NCBI GenBank assembly: GCA_029289235.1
Contig: JARFTZ010000039.1
Coordinates: 57,784-121,783, forward strand
Length of the DNA: 64,000 bases
Direction of reading: 5' to 3'
Source: Gammaproteobacteria bacterium
GTDB lineage: Bacteria > Pseudomonadota > Gammaproteobacteria > Burkholderiales > Rhodocyclaceae
Shown: positions 49,944 to 58,551 of the stretch, in pieces
Numbering within the stretch: the first letter of the stretch is position 1
Layout: every line of letters starts with the position of its first letter
Program-made: the position numbers and the translations under genes
The notes under the pieces: generated by a model
The model's input: only the letters and a program-made list of their open reading frames with translations
Database searches by the model: none
What the model was told of the DNA's origin: nothing

Positions 49944-50450
49944 TCAATCGCCCGTGGTGTTGCTGTGCGGGATCAGTTCCTCGCGCGGCATGCGGCCGGT
50001 GACCTGGCGCCACAAGGAGTAGCCCAGCACGCCGGCCATGCCGATCCCGGCGAACAGCAACGACAGCTGCACGTAGCCCATCGGGATGCCGGTGACCGGC
50101 GCGTTGTCGTCCATGCCGATGATCACCTGCTTCCATGTGCCGTGGATCAGCAGCAGGCAGCAGACGCAGGTCAGCAAATCGGCGATGAAGCGGCAGACGC
50201 GCTGGCCGCGCTCGCCGAACCTTTCGACCAGGCTGGTTACGCCGAGATGGCCGTGATCCTTGAGCACGACCAGAGCGCCGATCAGGTTGATCCACATGAA
50301 CAGGAAGCGCGAGACCTCCTCGGAAAAGACGATGCCGGAATTGAAGACGTAGCGCAGAACGACGTTGCCGAAAACCAGGATGGCCATCATCGCCAGCATG
50401 GCCACCAGCATCCATTCGACGCCGCGGACCAGCGTGTTGAAAACTTTCAT
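49944..50450 (-). CDS. TRAP transporter small permease (DctQ family)
   Basis: This 168-residue four-helix membrane subunit of a TRAP transporter has VFSEEVSRFLFMWINLIGALV near 42-62, the hallmark of DctQ. It pairs with the DctM permease 28 bp downstream. A ~95-bp gap separates it from the upstream garR-like gene; the gap includes a GAAGCCCCGACC / CGGGGCTTC hairpin (50501-50525) that may partly attenuate read-through. Confidence 0.93.
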   Translation of the reverse strand: MKVFNTLVRGVEWMLVAMLAMMAILVFGNVVLRYVFNSGIVFSEEVSRFLFMWINLIGALVVLKDHGHLGVTSLVERFGERGQRVCRFIADLLTCVCCLLLIHGTWKQVIIGMDDNAPVTGIPMGYVQLSLLFAGIGMAGVLGYSLWRQVTGRMPREELIPHSNTTGD

Positions 50451-50545
50451 GAGTTGCTCCCCAGATATGATCTTGTTGTTGGTCTGTTGGAAAAAAGGGA
50501 AGCCCCGACCGAGCGGAGCGGGGCTTCAAACGGGGTTCGGAATCG

Positions 50546-51427
50546 CTACTTGCGCACCTCGACCTTGGCCAGCTTTTCGTAATGGCGGACGACGGCGCTG
50601 TGGTCGCAGGCCCCCATCTCGTCGATCTTCAGCGCCTGCATGATCTCCATGATGCCCGCCGTCAGCGGCACGGGAACGTGCAGGTCGTGCGCGGTGTCGA
50701 GGGCGTTCTGCAGATCCTTGATGTGCAGCTCGATGCGGAAGCCGGGCTTGAAGTTGCCGTCGAGGATCATCGGCACCTTGGCGTTCATCACCGTTGAACC
50801 GGCGAGGCCGCCCTTGATCGCGTCGAACACGGCCTGCGGATTGACGCCGGCCTTGGTGGCCAGCACGAAGGCTTCGGAGACGGCGGCAATGTTCAGCGCG
50901 ACGACGATCTGGTTGGCCAGCTTGGTGACGTTGCCGGCGCCGATGTCGCCGACGCGGACCACCGACGAGCCCATCTTCTCGAGGATCGGCTTGACCGTGG
51001 CGAATGCCGCCTCGTCGCCGCCGACCATGATCGCCAGCGTGCCGTCGATGGCCTTCGGCTCACCGCCGGAGACCGGCGCGTCGAGCATGACCACGCCTTT
51101 CGCCTTCGCCGCCGCACAGATTTCCTGCGACGCTGCCGGGGCGATCGAGCTCATGTCCACCAGGATCGTCCCGGCTTTCGCTCCATCAAGAACGCCATTC
51201 TCGCCGAGTACCGCCTCGCGCACGTGCGGCGAATTCGGCAGCATGGTGATGATCACGTCGCTTCGCGCGGCGACGTCCTTGTTCGAGGCGGCAGCCTCGG
51301 CCCCGAGCGCCACCAGATCGCCGCTCGGGGCGAATATGTCGTAAACGACGAGCGAATAGCCGGCCTTGAGCAGGTTCTTCGCCATCGGGCGGCCCATGAT
51401 GCCGAGGCCGATGAATCCAATTTTCAT
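50546..51427 (-). CDS. 2-hydroxy-3-oxopropionate reductase-like / 3-hydroxyisobutyrate dehydrogenase family
   Basis: This 293-residue beta-hydroxyacid dehydrogenase has the NAD(P) loop GFIGLGIMG (4-12), the substrate loop DAPVSGGEPKAIDGTL (116-131) and catalytic Lys169 (GNVTKLANQ). The closest recognisable type is tartronate semialdehyde reductase (GarR), though 3-hydroxyisobutyrate dehydrogenases share these motifs. Its place in a sugar-acid type operon favours a small aldehyde-acid substrate. Confidence 0.85.
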   Translation of the reverse strand: MKIGFIGLGIMGRPMAKNLLKAGYSLVVYDIFAPSGDLVALGAEAAASNKDVAARSDVIITMLPNSPHVREAVLGENGVLDGAKAGTILVDMSSIAPAASQEICAAAKAKGVVMLDAPVSGGEPKAIDGTLAIMVGGDEAAFATVKPILEKMGSSVVRVGDIGAGNVTKLANQIVVALNIAAVSEAFVLATKAGVNPQAVFDAIKGGLAGSTVMNAKVPMILDGNFKPGFRIELHIKDLQNALDTAHDLHVPVPLTAGIMEIMQALKIDEMGACDHSAVVRHYEKLAKVEVRK

Positions 51428-51493
51428 TGCGGTTTCCTTCCTGTTGATTTGGCGAGGGAGTGTCTGAATTCGGTCTCAATTCGGTTTGAACGC

Positions 51494-51567
51494 GTCACCT
51501 CGGCGAAGGCCGGGGTCCAGTCGGCGCTTGCTCTCCGACACTGGATACCGGCCTGCGCCGGTATGAC
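51494..51567. repeat. Dispersed palindromic repeat, copy 8
   Basis: Left arm GTCACCTCGGCGAAGGCCGG, right arm ATACCGGCCTGCGCCGGTATGAC, in the 170-bp gap between the transketolase C-half and the garR-like gene within the same operon. The left outer pair is imperfect. Confidence 0.8.
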
Positions 51568-51597
51568 GAGGTCGTTGTTCTGCATCGTGTCGAAGCA

Positions 51598-52533
51598 CTA
51601 TTTGCCGAGCGCCTTGCGGGCGGCGGCGGCGATGTGGTTTTCGGTCAGCCCGTAGCGTTCCAGCAACTCGTCGTAGGTGTAGGCCGAGGTGCCGAACTGG
51701 TCGTCGATGGCGATCTGCGCGAAGGGCAGGTTCACTTCGCCGATGATCAGCGAGGCGATGGCGCTGCCGAGTCCGCCGATGCGCGTCGCTTCGTCGGCGG
51801 TGACGATGGCTTTCTTGCCGGCCACGTACTTGAGGATCTCTTCCTTCTTCAGTGGCTTCAGCGAGCTGACGTTGATTACCTCGGCCGAGATGCCGGCGGC
51901 CTGCAGAATGTCGGCGGCGAGCATCGCCTTCCAGACCATGGCCCCGGTGGCGAAGATCGCCACATCGCCGCCTTCGCGGATGCGATACATCTTGCCGATC
52001 TCGTAGTCCGTATCGACCGGCGTATAAACCGGCAGGTCGTTACGGTTGATGCGGATATAGACCGGTCCTTTGTGCGTGAGCATGGCCTTCACCATCTTGC
52101 GCGTTTCCACCGCGTCAACCGGGTTGAGCACGGTCATGTTCGGGATCGTGCACATGATGTTGGCGTCTTCAATCGACTGGTGGGTCTTGCCATCGCCGAA
52201 GTCCGAGAGGCCGCAGCTCGAGCCGCAGATGCGCACGTTGGCTTCCGGAATGGCGATGCCGCAGCGGATCTGGTCATAGGCGCGGCCGATGGCGAACACC
52301 GCGAAGGTGCTGTAGAAAGGGATCTTGCCCGCGAGCGCGAGGCCGGCCGCAGTGGTGGCCATGTTCTGCTCGGCGATGCCCATCTCGAAATAGCGCTCGG
52401 GGTAGGCGTCCTTGAACAGGCAGGACATCGTCGATTTTCCGAGGTCCGCTTCCAGCACCACGATGTTCAGGTTGTTCTTGCCGAATTCGACGAGCGCCTC
52501 GCCGTAGGCCATGCGCAAACTCTTCTTTTCCAT
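51598..52533 (-). CDS. Transketolase, C-terminal subunit
   Basis: This 311-residue protein contains the pyrimidine-binding and C-terminal transketolase domains (AEQNMATTAAGLALAGKIPF near 57-76, GLGSAIASLI near 259-268). It is one half of a split transketolase; the ThDP-pyrophosphate half is encoded 2 bp upstream. ATG 52533 (MEKKSLRMAYGEALVEFG) is chosen; the open frame upstream overlaps the N-half and is a shadow. Split transketolases often serve dedicated catabolic routes. Confidence 0.93.
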   Translation of the reverse strand: MEKKSLRMAYGEALVEFGKNNLNIVVLEADLGKSTMSCLFKDAYPERYFEMGIAEQNMATTAAGLALAGKIPFYSTFAVFAIGRAYDQIRCGIAIPEANVRICGSSCGLSDFGDGKTHQSIEDANIMCTIPNMTVLNPVDAVETRKMVKAMLTHKGPVYIRINRNDLPVYTPVDTDYEIGKMYRIREGGDVAIFATGAMVWKAMLAADILQAAGISAEVINVSSLKPLKKEEILKYVAGKKAIVTADEATRIGGLGSAIASLIIGEVNLPFAQIAIDDQFGTSAYTYDELLERYGLTENHIAAAARKALGK

Positions 52534-52535
52534 GA

Positions 52536-53369
52536 TCAGACGGTCTCCTGTTGCGCGGTCAGTTCCTCGATGGCCTGCGTGTATTTCTTTTCGTCGAACA
52601 TGCCGTTGTGGTACGTCGCAACGTTCTCCGCGAACGACACGCCCTTGCCCTTGATGGTGTCGAGAATGACCAGCGCCGGCTTGCCCTTGACCGTCTTCGC
52701 CTGCTCGATGCCCGCGGCGATGGCGGCAACGTCGTGGCCGTTTACGGTCAGCACTTCCCAGCCGAAAGAGCGCCATTTCTTGTCGAGGTCGGGGATGCTG
52801 AAGATCTCTTCGGTGCGTCCGGTGGCCTGGATCTTGTTCCAGTCGATGAAGGCCGTCAGGTTGTCGAGCTTGAAGTTGGCGGCGGCCATCGCGGCTTCCC
52901 AGAGCTGGCCTTCGGACTGCTCGCCGTCGCCCATGATCACGAAGACGTGCGACGGGCTCTTGTCGAGACGCAGTGCCAGCGACATGCCGACGCCGAGCGA
53001 CAGCCCCTGCCCGAGCGAGCCGGTGACGGCCTCGATGCCGGGAACGGTGAGGTCCGGGTGGCCTTGCAGGAGGCCGTTCAGGCTCTTGACCTTTCCCAGT
53101 TCCTCGCGCGGGAAGTAACCGAGTTCGCACAGCGCGGCGTACTGGATCAGCGCGGCGTGGCCCTTGGAGAGCAGCAGTCGGTCGCGCTCCGGGTTCTTCG
53201 GGTTGGCGCGGTCGACGCGCATGCTGTGGAAGTAGAGCACGGCCAGGGTTTCAGCGAGTGAAACCGAGCCGCCCCAGTGCCCGGCCTTGCCGACACCGAT
53301 CATCTCCAGCACATTGCAGCGGAGCTTGTGCGCGATGGCCCGCAGCTCCCTGGCTTGTCCTTCGTTCAT
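52536..53369 (-). CDS. Transketolase, N-terminal subunit
   Basis: This 277-residue half carries the ThDP diphosphate/Mg2+ motif GDGEQSEGQLWEAA (147-160) followed by FIDWNK, and the active-site SKGHAALIQY (68-77) and GSLGQGLSLGVG (117-128). With the adjacent C-terminal half it forms a complete enzyme that transfers two-carbon ketol units. Residue choice among known split enzymes cannot define the donor sugar. It lies 27 bp after the racemase-like gene. Confidence 0.94.
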   Translation of the reverse strand: MNEGQARELRAIAHKLRCNVLEMIGVGKAGHWGGSVSLAETLAVLYFHSMRVDRANPKNPERDRLLLSKGHAALIQYAALCELGYFPREELGKVKSLNGLLQGHPDLTVPGIEAVTGSLGQGLSLGVGMSLALRLDKSPSHVFVIMGDGEQSEGQLWEAAMAAANFKLDNLTAFIDWNKIQATGRTEEIFSIPDLDKKWRSFGWEVLTVNGHDVAAIAAGIEQAKTVKGKPALVILDTIKGKGVSFAENVATYHNGMFDEKKYTQAIEELTAQQETV

Positions 53370-53396
53370 GGGGTGAATCTCCTTGGTTTGAAATCG

Positions 53397-54065
53397 TCAG
53401 GCCGCCAGCTTGTCGAAGAGCACGCGGCGGGCTTTCTCGACGCCGATGCGCGGGCTGGTCAGTACAGGGATGGCGATCTCGGAAAGGTAGGGTTCGAGGG
53501 TGACCATGCTGCCCTGGGCCAGCACGATGACGTCGTTCTCCTTCTCCGCCTGCTTGAGCAGGTCGAGCACCAGCCGGTCGTGCTTTTCGCGGTTCTTCTC
53601 CTTCATCAGCACGTCGAGCGCGCCATCGGCGAGGTAGGTCTTGATCTCGATAGCCTTGCCCATGCGCTGCGCGACCTGCGCGAGGGCGGCGGCGGTCGGC
53701 TTGAGCGTGGCGGCGGCGGTGGCGGCGACGCCGATGCGGGTGCCCATCTCGACGGCCTTCTCGGTCATCCCGTCGTCGACCATGACGATCGGGATCTTTG
53801 TCATCTTCCGCGCGCACTCGATTCCCTCGCGGGTCGATGAGCACTGGCTGAAGATCAGATCGGCGCCCGCGGCCTCGGCGGCCACGCAGTATTCCGAGAG
53901 GCGCTTGATGATCGACGGAGTGATGCCGCGGTTGCGGTTGAGGGTGTCGAGCAGGTCCTCGTCGACGAGGTTGGAAATCTGCGCTTCCGGGATGATTTCG
54001 CGGAAGAGCGGGTTGAAGGTGTCGAACGAGACCATGCTGGTCTGCAGGATGACGATCTTTTTCAT
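53397..54065 (-). CDS. Asp/Glu/hydantoin racemase superfamily protein with one catalytic Cys missing
   Basis: This 222-residue protein has the first racemase cysteine Cys75 in FSQCSSTRE. The second cysteine, normally in a GC motif, is replaced: VLAQGSMVTLEP puts Gln-Gly-Ser at 184-186. It is therefore unlikely to be a two-base racemase and may be an isomerase, decarboxylase or lyase of the superfamily. Its location between an alcohol dehydrogenase and a split transketolase suggests a sugar-derived substrate. The function is unknown. Confidence 0.8.
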   Translation of the reverse strand: MKKIVILQTSMVSFDTFNPLFREIIPEAQISNLVDEDLLDTLNRNRGITPSIIKRLSEYCVAAEAAGADLIFSQCSSTREGIECARKMTKIPIVMVDDGMTEKAVEMGTRIGVAATAAATLKPTAAALAQVAQRMGKAIEIKTYLADGALDVLMKEKNREKHDRLVLDLLKQAEKENDVIVLAQGSMVTLEPYLSEIAIPVLTSPRIGVEKARRVLFDKLAA

Positions 54066-54081
54066 GATGAATTTCTCCGGT

Positions 54082-55113
54082 TCAGCTTTCGAGGAAGACC
54101 TTGAGCATCTTCCCGTCCTTGTTGTTTTCCTGGTCCTTGAAGGCGCGCACGCCGTCGCTGAGCGGATAGACGTTGGTCATCAGCGGTGCGATGTCGATCT
54201 TTTTCTCTTCCAGCAATTTCAGGCTGTCGACGAAGCCCTGGAAGTCATAGACGTAGTTGCCCTTTATCGTCAGCTCGGTGGTGACGATCTTCTGCATGTT
54301 TACCTCGACCATCTTCTGCGCGTTGCCGATCCAGACGACGGTGCCGCCGATGCGCAGGCAGTCGAGCGAGTTGCTGGCGGTCGGGGCAATGCCCACGGCC
54401 TCGATGGCGAAGTCACACATCTTGCCGCCGGTGATCGCTTTGACGGCTTCAAGGAAGTCGACGTTGCGCGAGTTGATCGTGTGCTCGGCGCCCATCTGTT
54501 TGGCAACGCCGAGGCGGAAGTCGGTGGCATCCGAGACGATGATGTTTTTTGCACCGCGCAGCTTGAGCAGGGCGACCACGAGCAGGCCGATGGTGCCGGC
54601 GCCGATGACCATGCAGTAAGCCGATTCGGCGACTTCCCGATCGGAGATCTTCTGCACGGAACGGTAGGCCACGGCCAGAGGCTCGGTCATCGCCGCTTCG
54701 TTGAAGGACAGCGCCGGGCCGAAGGGAATCAGGTACTTCTCCTCGATCGTGACGTACTCGGCCATGCTGCCGTCGTGGTCCATGACGCCCATGCAGATGC
54801 CGGCCGGGCAGACGTTGACCATGCCTTTCTTGCAGAACTCGCATTCGCCGCAGAAGGGCTTCGGGAAGATCACCACACGGTCGCCCTGGCGGAACTTGCC
54901 GCCTGCCGGTGCTGTGTCGACCACGCCGGCAACTTCATGGCCCATGATCATCGGCGGCAGCCGGCGCCCGGTCTTGCCCATGTAACCCTCGAAATCGGAA
55001 CCGCAGATGCCGTTCGAGCGCACCTTGACCCGATACTTGCCGGGTTCGGTCTGCGGCATAGGAATCTCACGCAGTTCCATGCTCTTTTCGCCGACGTAGT
55101 ACAACGCTTTCAC
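54082..55113 (-). CDS. Zinc-dependent medium-chain alcohol/polyol dehydrogenase
   Basis: This 343-residue dehydrogenase has catalytic zinc ligands Cys37, His59 and Glu60, structural zinc cysteines Cys88, 91, 94, 102, and an NAD-binding region near 170 (VIGAGTIGLLVVALLK). It resembles the sorbitol/galactitol-phosphate dehydrogenase branch that oxidises polyols to ketoses. The start is GTG at 55113 after AAGGAGAAAGAA. It is second in the TRAP operon, which suggests it acts first on the imported compound. Confidence 0.9.
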   Translation of the reverse strand: MKALYYVGEKSMELREIPMPQTEPGKYRVKVRSNGICGSDFEGYMGKTGRRLPPMIMGHEVAGVVDTAPAGGKFRQGDRVVIFPKPFCGECEFCKKGMVNVCPAGICMGVMDHDGSMAEYVTIEEKYLIPFGPALSFNEAAMTEPLAVAYRSVQKISDREVAESAYCMVIGAGTIGLLVVALLKLRGAKNIIVSDATDFRLGVAKQMGAEHTINSRNVDFLEAVKAITGGKMCDFAIEAVGIAPTASNSLDCLRIGGTVVWIGNAQKMVEVNMQKIVTTELTIKGNYVYDFQGFVDSLKLLEEKKIDIAPLMTNVYPLSDGVRAFKDQENNKDGKMLKVFLES

Positions 55114-55193
55114 TTCTTTCTCCTTGATTTATGAAACCTGCCTTGCAAAGCCCGGGGCGGGGCGCCGGGAACGAACCGCCCCGATCTCCGCGC

Positions 55194-56219
55194 TTACTTG
55201 CCGTTCTTGCGAATGGCGTTGATTTCCTGTTGTGCCTGGGCGACGAGTTCCGGTCCGATGTCCTTGGTGAACTTCTCGGTGACCGGCTTGGTCGCGTCGC
55301 GCATCCGGGCCATTTCGGCGTCGGAGATCGGCGTCACGGTCATGCCCTTGGCCTTGAGGTCTTCAAGCAGCGTTACATTCTGCGTACGGATCAGACCGCG
55401 CTGATAGTCGCGCGCCTCGTTGCACGCCGAACGCATGTTGTCCTGCTCCTTGCTGTCCATCTTGTCCCACAGCGTCTTGCTGACCAGGACGACATACGGC
55501 GCGTAGGCGTGGGCGGTCAGGCTGAGGTACTTCTGCACCTCGTTCATCTTGTTGGCGTGGATGTTGGGGATCGGGTTTTCCTGCGCGTCCATCGCCTTCG
55601 TTTCCAGCGCCGAGTAGAGCTCCGGCATCGGCATCGGCGTCACGTTGGCGCCCATCGCCTTGAACGATTCGATATAGACCGGGTTCTGCATCACGCGCAG
55701 CTTCAGGCCGGCCATGTCCTCCATCTTCGCGACCGGACGGCGGCTGTTGGTCAGCTGGCGGAAGCCGTTTTCCCAGTAGCACAGGCCGATCATGTTCTTC
55801 GACTTTGCCAGATCGAGCATGTGCTGGCCGAGCTTGCCGTCGAGAACCGCGTCGGTTTCCTTCTCGTTCTGGAACAGGAAGGGCAGGTCGAACAGCAGGA
55901 ACTCCTTGATGATCGTCGCCAGCGGCGCCGACGAGACGATCGTCATGTCCTGCACGTTGCCGCGCACCGCGGCGATCTGCTGCGTCTCCGAACCGAGCTG
56001 GCAGGCCGGGAACAGTTTGACCTTGGTCTTGCCGCCGCTCAGCTTGTCCATGATCTGCGAAAACTTGTTGGAGCCTTGGCCCAGCGGATGGTCTTCGGAG
56101 ATGCAGATGCCGAGGCGCAGGTTGCGTTCTTGTGTTCCTTGCGCCAGCACGGATGGCGCTTGCATCGTGGCGGCCGCTGCGGCCAGGATCGTGACGAGCG
56201 TGGTGAAACGGAATTCCAT
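55194..56219 (-). CDS. TRAP transporter solute-binding protein (DctP family)
   Basis: This 341-residue periplasmic binding protein has a signal peptide ending VLA before QGTQ (about residue 26). The DctP-type features include GADVT-like MGANVTPMPMPELYSALETKAMDAQENP near 156-183 and a conserved Arg in LKLRVMQNPVY that normally binds the carboxylate of the ligand. ATG 56219 follows GGGAGG. It is first in the operon and divergent from a LysR gene. Confidence 0.93.
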   Translation of the reverse strand: MEFRFTTLVTILAAAAATMQAPSVLAQGTQERNLRLGICISEDHPLGQGSNKFSQIMDKLSGGKTKVKLFPACQLGSETQQIAAVRGNVQDMTIVSSAPLATIIKEFLLFDLPFLFQNEKETDAVLDGKLGQHMLDLAKSKNMIGLCYWENGFRQLTNSRRPVAKMEDMAGLKLRVMQNPVYIESFKAMGANVTPMPMPELYSALETKAMDAQENPIPNIHANKMNEVQKYLSLTAHAYAPYVVLVSKTLWDKMDSKEQDNMRSACNEARDYQRGLIRTQNVTLLEDLKAKGMTVTPISDAEMARMRDATKPVTEKFTKDIGPELVAQAQQEINAIRKNGK

Positions 56220-56378
56220 CTTGATGCCTCCCAATGATTGGTTAGTGTCGTGTGCAACGGTTGGTCGTGATGCGTGGGAAAAAGGCCCCCGCGAGCGTTT
56301 TCATTGATGCGTTGTTGTTTTTGTGCAGGCGAGATTAAGGATTCGGAAAATACAAAACAAATGAATTAATCGTAATTT

Positions 56379-56400
56379 CCGATACCATTATTGGTATCGG
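56379..56400. promoter_or_regulatory. Operator-like palindrome upstream of LysR / TRAP operon
   Basis: CCGATACCA, TTAT, TGGTATCGG: perfect 9-bp inverted repeat, 25 bp upstream of the LysR start and 160 bp upstream of the TRAP operon start, in an AT-rich stretch. It fits a LysR recognition site. Confidence 0.65.
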
Positions 56401-56425
56401 TGTTCTGACGATGACAGGGAGAGGC

Positions 56426-57382
56426 ATGAACGAGAACGAAACGGCGCGCCGGGTAAGGACGCGCCTTAAGACGCGGCACATGTTCCTGCTGCTCGCGCTC
56501 GACGAGACGCGGAACATGCATCAGGCCGCCGACGAGGCGAACATGACGCAGCCGGGCGCGTCGAAGATGCTCAAGGACATCGAGGAACTGCTCGGTGTCC
56601 CGCTCTTCGATCGGTTGCCGCGCGGCGTGCGTCCGACGGTGTATGGCGAGACGATGATCCGCCACGTGCGCATGGCGCTGGCGCATCTGGCGCATGGGCA
56701 GGAGTCGATCGCCTCGCTGCGCGCCGGCTTGTCAGGGCATGTGAATATCGGCGTGATCGTCGCGCCGGCGATGACCCTGATCCCGCGAGCCATCGCTTGT
56801 GCCAAGGAGGAGGCGCCGCACCTGTGCATCGGCGTGGAGGTCGGTACAAGCAACGATCTGGTCGTTGGACTCAAGCAGGAACGTCTCGATTTCCTGGTCG
56901 CCCGGATTCTCGAACAGGAGGATGAGCCGGGCCTGCTCTACGAGGACATGACCGAGGAGATTGTGTGCGTGGTTGGTCGCCGCGGGCATCCGCTCGCCGC
57001 GCGCAAGGAATTGACGCTGAAGGAGTTGTCGCAGGCCAGGTGGATTCTTTCCGCCCGCGGCAGCATCCTGCGCAACCGCTTCGACATGCTGTTCCGCAGC
57101 GCCGACCTCGACATGCCGTCGAACGTTGTCGAGACGACGGCGATGTCGGTGACCATGAGCCTGCTGCAACAGACCGACTTCCTGCACGTGATGCCGGTCG
57201 AGGTGGCGAACTACTACGTCGCCACCGGCGAACTGGCGATCCTGCCGATCGAGATTCCCTGCCGGATGGAACGCTTCGGCATCATCACCTCGCGCGACCA
57301 GGTGTTGAGCGAAGGCGCCCATCTGCTGTTGCGGCATTTGCGGGCGGTGGCTTCGGATATCTATGGGGTGTCGGCGGGGTGA
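56426..57382 (+). CDS. LysR-family regulator, probable control of the TRAP operon
   Basis: This 318-residue regulator has an N-terminal winged HTH (KTRHMFLLLALDETRNMHQAADEANMTQPGASKML near 15-50) and a C-terminal effector domain. ATG 56426 is chosen because GGGAGAGGC lies directly before it; an ATG 15 bp upstream is possible. It diverges from the TRAP operon, the usual place for its regulator, and a 22-bp perfect palindrome lies in the shared region. The ligand is unknown. Confidence 0.9.
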   Translation: MNENETARRVRTRLKTRHMFLLLALDETRNMHQAADEANMTQPGASKMLKDIEELLGVPLFDRLPRGVRPTVYGETMIRHVRMALAHLAHGQESIASLRAGLSGHVNIGVIVAPAMTLIPRAIACAKEEAPHLCIGVEVGTSNDLVVGLKQERLDFLVARILEQEDEPGLLYEDMTEEIVCVVGRRGHPLAARKELTLKELSQARWILSARGSILRNRFDMLFRSADLDMPSNVVETTAMSVTMSLLQQTDFLHVMPVEVANYYVATGELAILPIEIPCRMERFGIITSRDQVLSEGAHLLLRHLRAVASDIYGVSAG

Positions 57383-57447
57383 ACGATGCGGCGAGGGGGT
57401 GGAAAGGCTCGACGATGCAACAGCAGCAACTCTGCGGCGGAGACAGG

Positions 57448-58341
57448 TTAGACCTTTAACGGAGACCCTTTCAGCAGATCAAAGAAAGCGCTTGCGGCTG
57501 GCGAAAGCGAGCTTTTCTTGCGCCTCGTAAGCACCACTTTCCTTTTGACGACGGGCCCAACAAGCGGAATGCGGCGTACTCCCTGTCGATCCCCTTCTTC
57601 GAGCGTCGATGCCGGGAGAATTGCACAGCCGACCCCGGCCGCGACAAGACTGATCGCTGTCGCATGATGCTGCACTTCATAAGCGCCACTCAATCGAATC
57701 CCTTTTTTCGCCAACTGATAGTCCATGACCACCCGGGTGGCGGTCATGTTGCTGACGACGATCAGGTCAGCCTGGCTCATGTCCGCCCAGGTCACGGATT
57801 CCTTTCTGGAGAAAGGATGCGAGTCGCGACAGAAGAACATCAGGCGGTCATCGAAAAGCGGGATTTCGGCAAGCTCTGCATTGTGCTCACCCTGGATACA
57901 GATTCCGAGTTCCGCAAAGTTGTTCAGAACAGCATTTCTCACCTCATAGGATGTTCCGTCGAGCAAGCGAATCCGGTTCCCCGGGCATGCCTCGGCATAC
58001 TTGCTGATGAATTCGGGAAGAATGTGTGCGGCCATCGTCGGAACACAGGCCAACGAGAAACTGCCGTGCGAATGCCGCGACATGTCTTTCAGCCCTTCGA
58101 TGGATCGGGTGACCTCAAGGACCATGGCTCGGGCTTGTGGAAGAAACTCGCGACCGACCGCGGTGAGTTCGACATACCGTGTCGTTCGATCAAGCAGCTT
58201 CAATCCAAGATAGGACTCCAGCTTCTGAATCCTGCGGGTCAAGGCTGTCTGTGTTAAATGCAGGCTTTCCGCGGCCTTGCTGAATCCGCCGAGCTCCGCA
58301 ATGGCTACGAAGGCCTGAATGCCGTCGAAATCTATCTTCAT
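57448..58341 (-). CDS. LysR-family regulator, probable control of the PrpF/Tct operon
   Basis: This 297-residue LysR protein has the N-terminal HTH MKIDFDGIQAFVAIAELGGFSKAAESLHLTQTALTRRI (1-38) and an effector-binding domain. ATG 58341 follows a perfect AGGAGG; the frame extends nine codons upstream without a ribosome-binding site. It diverges from the PrpF-type gene (58552) and is convergent with the other LysR gene, 65 bp apart. Confidence 0.9.
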   Translation of the reverse strand: MKIDFDGIQAFVAIAELGGFSKAAESLHLTQTALTRRIQKLESYLGLKLLDRTTRYVELTAVGREFLPQARAMVLEVTRSIEGLKDMSRHSHGSFSLACVPTMAAHILPEFISKYAEACPGNRIRLLDGTSYEVRNAVLNNFAELGICIQGEHNAELAEIPLFDDRLMFFCRDSHPFSRKESVTWADMSQADLIVVSNMTATRVVMDYQLAKKGIRLSGAYEVQHHATAISLVAAGVGCAILPASTLEEGDRQGVRRIPLVGPVVKRKVVLTRRKKSSLSPAASAFFDLLKGSPLKV

Positions 58342-58425
58342 TCGCCTCCTTGTATGGCGGTCAAGCAACGCTTCCGGCGTGCCAGCAGGACTCGCGTCCG
58401 GAGTGCGTAAATATATGCCTGATTC

Positions 58426-58448
58426 GCAATAATCATCGCGTTTATTGC
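58426..58448. promoter_or_regulatory. Operator-like inverted repeat upstream of PrpF-type gene
   Basis: GCAATAA, nine bases, TTATTGC: perfect 7-bp arms in the 210-bp divergent region between the second LysR gene and the PrpF-type gene. It is a candidate binding site for that LysR regulator. Confidence 0.5.
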
Positions 58449-58551
58449 ATTTCAGTCGTTTCCGGAAATTTCATAGCATAGCTTCGACATCAGGGCATCT
58501 CGTCCAAGAATGGGAGCCTGAAAACTCAAGCAATGGTTTTCGGAGAAGGAA

